From CAMPJM01 sp964440915 (lineage in GTDB: Bacteria > Bacteroidota > Bacteroidia > Cytophagales > Cyclobacteriaceae): 19,704 bases of DNA. The position numbers were made by a program, and so were the translations under genes. Position 1 is the stretch's first letter; the number at the start of each line of letters is the position of its first letter. Below are positions 15,537 to 19,704 of the stretch, in pieces. Under the pieces are notes generated by a model. That model searched no databases and had not been told where the DNA came from. It saw only the letters and a list, made by a program, of their open reading frames with translations. The stretch covers positions 1-19,704 of the forward strand of contig CAYTTV010000059.1 of the NCBI GenBank assembly GCA_964440915.1, read 5' to 3'.

Positions 15537-16973
15537 TTGAAAACAAAATATAACAGTTTGTTAGGGGGGATAATTGTGTTGACAGCAGTTTGGTTTGTTG
15601 GGTGTCAAGCAAAGAGTGAACATGGGGACTTTGGCCATGGTAAGGATGCAGTAGCGGTATGGCTTACAAATGCCGACCAGTCAGTTTTATTTGAACAGCA
15701 AACAAGCATCGGATTTGGCGACATAGACGGGTCACTTCCTACAATAACAATAGATGAAAGCAAGACTTTCCAAGAGATGGACGGCTTTGGATATACCCTT
15801 ACTGGAGGCAGTGCTCTGCATATCTATCAAATGGATGCGGAGCCGAGAAGCCAGCTTTTACAAGAGCTTTTTGCTACTGACAGCACCCATATAGGTATCA
15901 GTTATTTGCGCGTTAGTATTGGAGCCTCAGATCTTGATGAACATATCTTCTCGTATAATGACCTGCCCGAAGGGATGACTGATCCTGAAATGGAAAAGTT
16001 TGATTTAGGGCATGATAGAAAATACCTTATTCCTGTATTGAAAGAGATATTGGCCATCAATCCTAATATCAAAATTATGGGATCTCCATGGTCGCCGCCA
16101 ACGTGGATGAAAACCAATAATGATACAAAAGGGGGAAGCCTAAAACCTGAGCACTATGCAGCCTATGCAAAATACTTTGTGCGGTATATACAGGAGATGG
16201 CCGCCGAAGGCATTAGGATCGATGCTGTTACTGTTCAGAATGAGCCCCTGCATCCAGGGAATAACCCCAGCTTGCTCATGCTTGCAGATGAAATGTCCGA
16301 ATTCATTAAAAATCACCTTGGGCCAGCTTTTGAGGTGGCAGGGATCGACACGAAGATAATTATATATGATCATAATGCAGACCGGCCCGATTATCCTATT
16401 TCCATATTAGACGACCCTGAAGCAAAAAAGTATATAGATGGCTCTGCTTTTCATTTGTATGGCGGAACAATAGATGCCTTGATGGAAGTGCATAAAGCCC
16501 ATCCAGATAAGCATCTGTACTTTACCGAACAGTGGATTGGTGCACCAGGGGATTTTCCAATAGATTTAAATTGGCATACCAAAAATCTTATCATCGGTGC
16601 TACTCGCAATTGGTGTAAAACTGTTTTGGAATGGAATCTTGCAGCAGACCCTCATCAAGATCCTCATACGGATAGAGGCGGATGTGATCGATGCTTGGGG
16701 GCCATTACCATAGAGGGCAATACTATCATTAGAAATCCAGCCTATTATATTATTGCGCACGCATCAAAATTTGTACGACCAGGAGCGGTAAGAGTTGAAA
16801 CCAATATGCCCGAAAAATTGCCCAATGTTGCATTTAAAGGGGTAGATGGACATATTATATTAATTGTGTTAAATGACGCTTATGCTGAACAGACTTTTAA
16901 CCTCTCTTACAATGGGAAAACGGCAACAGCTGTTCTTAAAGGAAGTTCAGTAGGTACTTATTTATGGCAGTAA
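15537..16973 (+). CDS. GH30 family beta-glucanase lipoprotein (likely endo-beta-1,6-glucanase type), TTG start
   Basis: 478 residues when started at TTG. This start is chosen because it yields a good lipoprotein signal, MKTKYNSLLGG... with lipobox FVGC and Cys23, and because no ATG gives one. AAAGG precedes it directly. The fold is GH30: N-terminal strand plus (beta/alpha)8 barrel (about 70-400) and a C-terminal beta-side domain (about 405-478). Family signatures are SPWSPPTWMK (183-192), acid/base Glu236 in TVQNEPLHPGNNP and nucleophile Glu331 in LYFTEQW. Similar GH30_3 enzymes in Bacteroides beta-1,6-glucan loci hydrolyse pustulan-like chains, so an endo-beta-1,6-glucanase is the best guess. 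Glucosylceramidase-like or beta-1,3-active enzymes are alternatives. It is probably on the outer-membrane surface and translated with GH5 (21-bp gap). Confidence 0.92.
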   Translation: MKTKYNSLLGGIIVLTAVWFVGCQAKSEHGDFGHGKDAVAVWLTNADQSVLFEQQTSIGFGDIDGSLPTITIDESKTFQEMDGFGYTLTGGSALHIYQMDAEPRSQLLQELFATDSTHIGISYLRVSIGASDLDEHIFSYNDLPEGMTDPEMEKFDLGHDRKYLIPVLKEILAINPNIKIMGSPWSPPTWMKTNNDTKGGSLKPEHYAAYAKYFVRYIQEMAAEGIRIDAVTVQNEPLHPGNNPSLLMLADEMSEFIKNHLGPAFEVAGIDTKIIIYDHNADRPDYPISILDDPEAKKYIDGSAFHLYGGTIDALMEVHKAHPDKHLYFTEQWIGAPGDFPIDLNWHTKNLIIGATRNWCKTVLEWNLAADPHQDPHTDRGGCDRCLGAITIEGNTIIRNPAYYIIAHASKFVRPGAVRVETNMPEKLPNVAFKGVDGHIILIVLNDAYAEQTFNLSYNGKTATAVLKGSSVGTYLWQ

Positions 16974-17118
16974 TATGTAAGGAACTTTATCCTGTACCAA
17001 GGGCAAATGTATCAAAATGCAATTACTGGTGTACAGGTTAGTGATTGTCATAAGAGGTTGCTGTAATTTCATGATTCATTAGCCTTGGTCTGACCTATTA
17101 ATTAATAACTTTTAATAT
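16974..17118. other. GH30-GH3 intergenic, left part
   Basis: No gene is seen. CCTGTAC (16991-16997) and GTACAGG (17031-17037) form a 7-bp inverted repeat with a 33-nt loop, which could be a weak hairpin after GH30. There is no U-tract. The region grows AT-rich toward the heptamer array. Confidence 0.45.
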
Positions 17119-17156
17119 AATTCACAATTCACAATTCACAATTCACAATTCACAAT
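17119..17156 (+). repeat. AATTCAC heptamer tandem array, left of the gap
   Basis: Five perfect copies of the 7-bp unit AATTCAC, then AAT, up to the run of N. Multiple TAA triplets lie just before the array. The same unit resumes after the gap, so this is one array or two matching arrays. Since 7 is not a multiple of 3, all forward frames of the array read the same open heptapeptide NSQFTIH. Confidence 0.97.
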
Positions 17157-17256
17157 NNNNNNNNNNNNNNNNNNNNNNNNNNNNNNNNNNNNNNNNNNNN
17201 NNNNNNNNNNNNNNNNNNNNNNNNNNNNNNNNNNNNNNNNNNNNNNNNNNNNNNNN
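17157..17256. other. Assembly gap of 100 N
   Basis: Exactly 100 N, the customary placeholder for a gap of unknown size. Both edges are the same heptamer repeat, so the assembly probably broke on a tandem array longer than the reads. Real sequence, including a promoter or even a small gene, may be missing here. Confidence 0.97.
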
Positions 17257-17294
17257 AATTCACAATTCACAATTCACAATTCACAATTCACAAT
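17257..17294 (+). repeat. AATTCAC heptamer tandem array abutting the GH3 start codon
   Basis: Five perfect copies of AATTCAC, then AAT, and immediately the ATG of the GH3 gene. The visible 5' leader of GH3 is therefore entirely tandem repeat, with no Shine-Dalgarno-like sequence. Copy-number changes would alter spacing between any upstream promoter and the gene. The frame upstream of the ATG stays open through the array but contains no ATG. Confidence 0.97.
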
Positions 17295-19640
17295 ATGATG
17301 TTATCGAGAAATTGGTTTTTGATTTTAGCGGTAGTAGGGTTTTTGTACGGATGCAATACTGTCGCTCAACAAGCAGATGCCACCCAAAGCGAAGGGGTTG
17401 TCACAAAAATCCCAGAAGTGGAAGCATTGCTGAAGGAAATGACCTTAGAGGAAAAAGTGGGGCAAATGGCTCAGGTAACTTTAGATGTTATTACCAAGGG
17501 CCCCAATGAGTTTGCCAGCGACGAGCCATTGACATTAGACCTGGACATTGTAAGGAAAGCTTTGGTGGATTATAAGCTGGGCTCTATTCTGAATACGGCA
17601 AACAACAGGGCCAGAACACCAGAGAAGTGGCACGAAATAATCAGCCAACTTCAAGAGGTAGCCCTCAATGAAACCAGGTTGGGGATTCCTATCATCTACG
17701 GTGTTGATGCGATTCATGGTACAACATATACCGCAGGAGCTACTTTTTTTCCACAACAAATAGGTCAAGCCGCTACATGGAACCGCGAGCTGGTTCGCAA
17801 GGGTGCTGAAATAACAGCCTATGAAACAAGAGCATCCTCTATTCCTTGGAATTTTTCTCCTGTATTGGATATGGGCAGAGATCCTCGTTTCCCAAGAATG
17901 TGGGAGACTTTTGGTGAAGATGTGTATTTGGCTTCCGAGTTTGGGGTAGAAATGGTCAAAGGTTATGAAGGAGAAAATAATGATATTGGAAGTCCTGTAC
18001 ACGTTGCTTCCAGCTTGAAGCATTTTCTAGGGTACTCAGTCCCAGTTTCTGGAAAGGATAGGACTCCTGCTCTTATTCCAGATATTGAGCTGTGGGAAAG
18101 ACATATACCACCTTTTGCCGAAGCCATCAAAGCAGGTGCCCATTCGGTGATGGTGAACTCTGGATTGATCAATGGAGAACCCGTACATGCGAGCCATGAA
18201 TTGCTAACAGTCTTGTTGAAGCAGCAACTAGGGTTTGAAGGAGTGGTTGTTACCGATTGGAAGGATATCGAGAATTTGTATGAGCGAGACAAAGTGGCAT
18301 CAAGTCAGAAAGAAGCGGTAAAGTTGGCCATCAATGCCGGCATAGACATGTCCATGATTCCATACAACTTCGATTTTTGCGATCATCTTATTGCTTTGGT
18401 AAAGGAAGGTGAAGTTTCGATGGAAAGGATCGATGATGCTGTACGGAGAATTTTGAACTTGAAGCATAAGTTAAATCTGTTCGAAGTGCCGACTACCCAC
18501 TACAAAGACTATCCTGAGTTTGGTAGCGAAGCGTTTGAGCAGGCTGCATACCAGACAGCAACAGAGTCTATTACCTTATTAAAAAATGAGAACAATATAT
18601 TGCCCTTGCCTAAAACCGCTAAGGTATTGGTAGCAGGGCCCAATGCCAACTCTATGAGAACGCTCAATGGAGGCTGGTCCTACTCATGGCAAGGGGAAAA
18701 AGTGGAGGAGTTTGCAGAATCCTATGCCACCATTTTAGAGGCAGTTGAAGAGAAAATTGGAAAATCTAATGTGACTTATAGTGCAGGTGTGGCGTATGAT
18801 TTTGAAGGAAAATACTGGGAAGAGCAAGTAGGAGATATAGAAGCAGTAGCAAAGGCCGCAGCCAATGTAGATTATATATTGCTTTGCCTTGGCGAGAACT
18901 CCTATACAGAAAAGCCTGGCGATTTGCATGATCTTTCATTGTCTGAGAACCAATTGGCTTTGGCTACGAGACTGGCTAAAACAGGTAAACCTGTTATATT
19001 GGTGTTGAATGAAGGTCGCCCTCGTATCATTAGGTCCATCGAACCACTGGTAAAAGGTGTGGTGCAGGCTTACCTTCCAGGCAACTTTGGTGGCCAAGCC
19101 ATAGCCGATGTGCTTTTTGGCGACGTGAACCCAAGCGGAAAACTGCCTTATACTTATCCGATGTATGCCAATACTTTGGTGACATATGATCACAAACCTT
19201 CGGAAAACCAAGCCAAAATGGTTGGGATGTATGATTATGAATCCGATTATGCGGTGCAATATCCTTTTGGTTTTGGGTTGAGCTATACCAGTTTTGCATA
19301 CGAAAACCTTACCGTTAGCAGCGACAAGCTTGCCAAAGGAGAGAGCATTACTATCAAAATAACAGTGAAGAACACAGGAGATAGAGAAGGTAAAGAGGTT
19401 GTCCAATTGTACGTGTCGGACCTATATGCGTCTATCACTCCCGATGTAAAACGGTTGAGAGGATTTGAAAAGATAAATATAAAGCCAGGTGAAAGCCAGG
19501 AAGTGAGCTTTACCTTAACACCCGAGGAATTTGCGTTTGTAGGAAAAGATTTACGCAAGCATCTTGAAAAGGGCGTATTTGAAGTTCAAATAGGCGATCA
19601 CACAAAACAGTTTGAAGTAATGGAAAGTCAAGTCTTTTAA
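17295..19640 (+). CDS. GH3 family beta-glucosidase / exo-beta-glucanase lipoprotein
   Basis: 781 residues, full-length for a three-domain GH3. The signal ends in lipobox FLYGC with Cys20, so it is probably a periplasm-facing or surface lipoprotein. The (alpha/beta)8 domain spans about 40-395, with VDAIHG (137-142), RMWETFGED, KHFLGY (242-247) and nucleophile Asp321 in VVTDW. The alpha/beta sandwich (about 420-625) has YTEKPGD, where Glu539 aligns with the acid/base Glu of barley exo-beta-glucanase. A fibronectin-III-like domain (about 667-775, VKNTGDREGKEVVQLYV) ends the protein. It would release glucose from the non-reducing ends of beta-linked gluco-oligosaccharides made by GH5 and GH30. 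Starting at the first ATG or at the next codon, also ATG, gives the same mature protein. It is separated from GH30 by the heptamer array and gap, and may have its own promoter there. Confidence 0.94.
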   Translation: MMLSRNWFLILAVVGFLYGCNTVAQQADATQSEGVVTKIPEVEALLKEMTLEEKVGQMAQVTLDVITKGPNEFASDEPLTLDLDIVRKALVDYKLGSILNTANNRARTPEKWHEIISQLQEVALNETRLGIPIIYGVDAIHGTTYTAGATFFPQQIGQAATWNRELVRKGAEITAYETRASSIPWNFSPVLDMGRDPRFPRMWETFGEDVYLASEFGVEMVKGYEGENNDIGSPVHVASSLKHFLGYSVPVSGKDRTPALIPDIELWERHIPPFAEAIKAGAHSVMVNSGLINGEPVHASHELLTVLLKQQLGFEGVVVTDWKDIENLYERDKVASSQKEAVKLAINAGIDMSMIPYNFDFCDHLIALVKEGEVSMERIDDAVRRILNLKHKLNLFEVPTTHYKDYPEFGSEAFEQAAYQTATESITLLKNENNILPLPKTAKVLVAGPNANSMRTLNGGWSYSWQGEKVEEFAESYATILEAVEEKIGKSNVTYSAGVAYDFEGKYWEEQVGDIEAVAKAAANVDYILLCLGENSYTEKPGDLHDLSLSENQLALATRLAKTGKPVILVLNEGRPRIIRSIEPLVKGVVQAYLPGNFGGQAIADVLFGDVNPSGKLPYTYPMYANTLVTYDHKPSENQAKMVGMYDYESDYAVQYPFGFGLSYTSFAYENLTVSSDKLAKGESITIKITVKNTGDREGKEVVQLYVSDLYASITPDVKRLRGFEKINIKPGESQEVSFTLTPEEFAFVGKDLRKHLEKGVFEVQIGDHTKQFEVMESQVF

Positions 19641-19668
19641 GACAGACAAAAGGTTGAATAATTAGTAC

Positions 19669-19704
19669 AATGGCACTTTTGTATAGGAAGGGTGCCATTT
19701 TTTT
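19669..19704 (+). terminator. Rho-independent terminator after GH3
   Basis: AATGGCAC (19669-19676) pairs with GTGCCATT (19692-19699), extendable by a U-G pair, around a loop of about 14 nt. It is followed by a T-run to the end of the window (19698-19704). It begins 28 nt after the GH3 stop codon and most likely ends the polysaccharide-utilization transcript. Confidence 0.85.

Noticed and set aside
17119..17294. CRISPR array
   Set aside because: The units are 7 bp, contiguous and without spacers; no cas genes are present.

Overview
This 19.7 kb window looks like a chromosomal stretch from a member of the Bacteroidota, most plausibly a marine or soil Cytophagales-type bacterium. The evidence is a SusC/SusD pair, lipoprotein signals with Bacteroidota-style lipoboxes, a C-terminal type IX secretion sorting domain, moderate-to-low GC, AT-rich leaders with few Shine-Dalgarno sequences, and a ThuA/PQQ-type dehydrogenase fusion of a kind common in Bacteroidota and the PVC group. 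The genus cannot be fixed from the sequence alone.

Left part (1-5717), minus strand, read right to left: a ketose 3-epimerase-like TIM-barrel sugar isomerase (5717-4851), a Gfo/Idh/MocA-family NAD(P)-type oxidoreductase (4809-3682) and a very large multidomain lipoprotein (3599-105). The lipoprotein joins ThuA, a PQQ-dehydrogenase-like beta-propeller, HEAT-like repeats, a LamG-like region and a C-terminal cupredoxin. A strong intrinsic terminator closes the cluster at 48-84. A hairpin lies between the oxidoreductase and the large lipoprotein.

Middle (5718-6393): a 676-bp divergent intergenic region with no convincing gene. Near its right end, 42 bp before the SusC start, is a perfect CAAACGTTTG palindrome that resembles LacI-family operators and overlaps a plausible Bacteroidota promoter.

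Right part (6394-19640), plus strand: a polysaccharide utilization locus. In order it has a SusC transporter, a SusD glycan-binding lipoprotein, a surface glycan-binding lipoprotein (PKD-like, lipocalin-like, CBM4/22-like), a T9SS-exported GH5 enzyme with two CBM6-like modules, a GH30 lipoprotein and a GH3 lipoprotein. A U-tract terminator ends it at the window edge. GH30 plus GH3 plus a GH5 of exo-glucanase flavour points to a beta-1,6- and/or beta-1,3-glucan (pustulan, fungal or algal mixed glucan, laminarin side branches); this is inference. GH5 would act outside the cell, the surface lipoproteins would bind and trim the chains, SusC/D would import oligosaccharides, and GH3 would release glucose. 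No regulator and no inner-membrane sugar transporter lie in the window.

The main unexplained structure is non-coding. Two related 3' hairpins share the 5'-arm motif ATGTCGTYTAGYTAAG and both sit just after stop codons, in unrelated gene clusters. A second perfect hairpin lies in the GH5 leader. An AATTCAC heptamer array runs directly into the GH3 start codon and is broken by a 100-N assembly gap.
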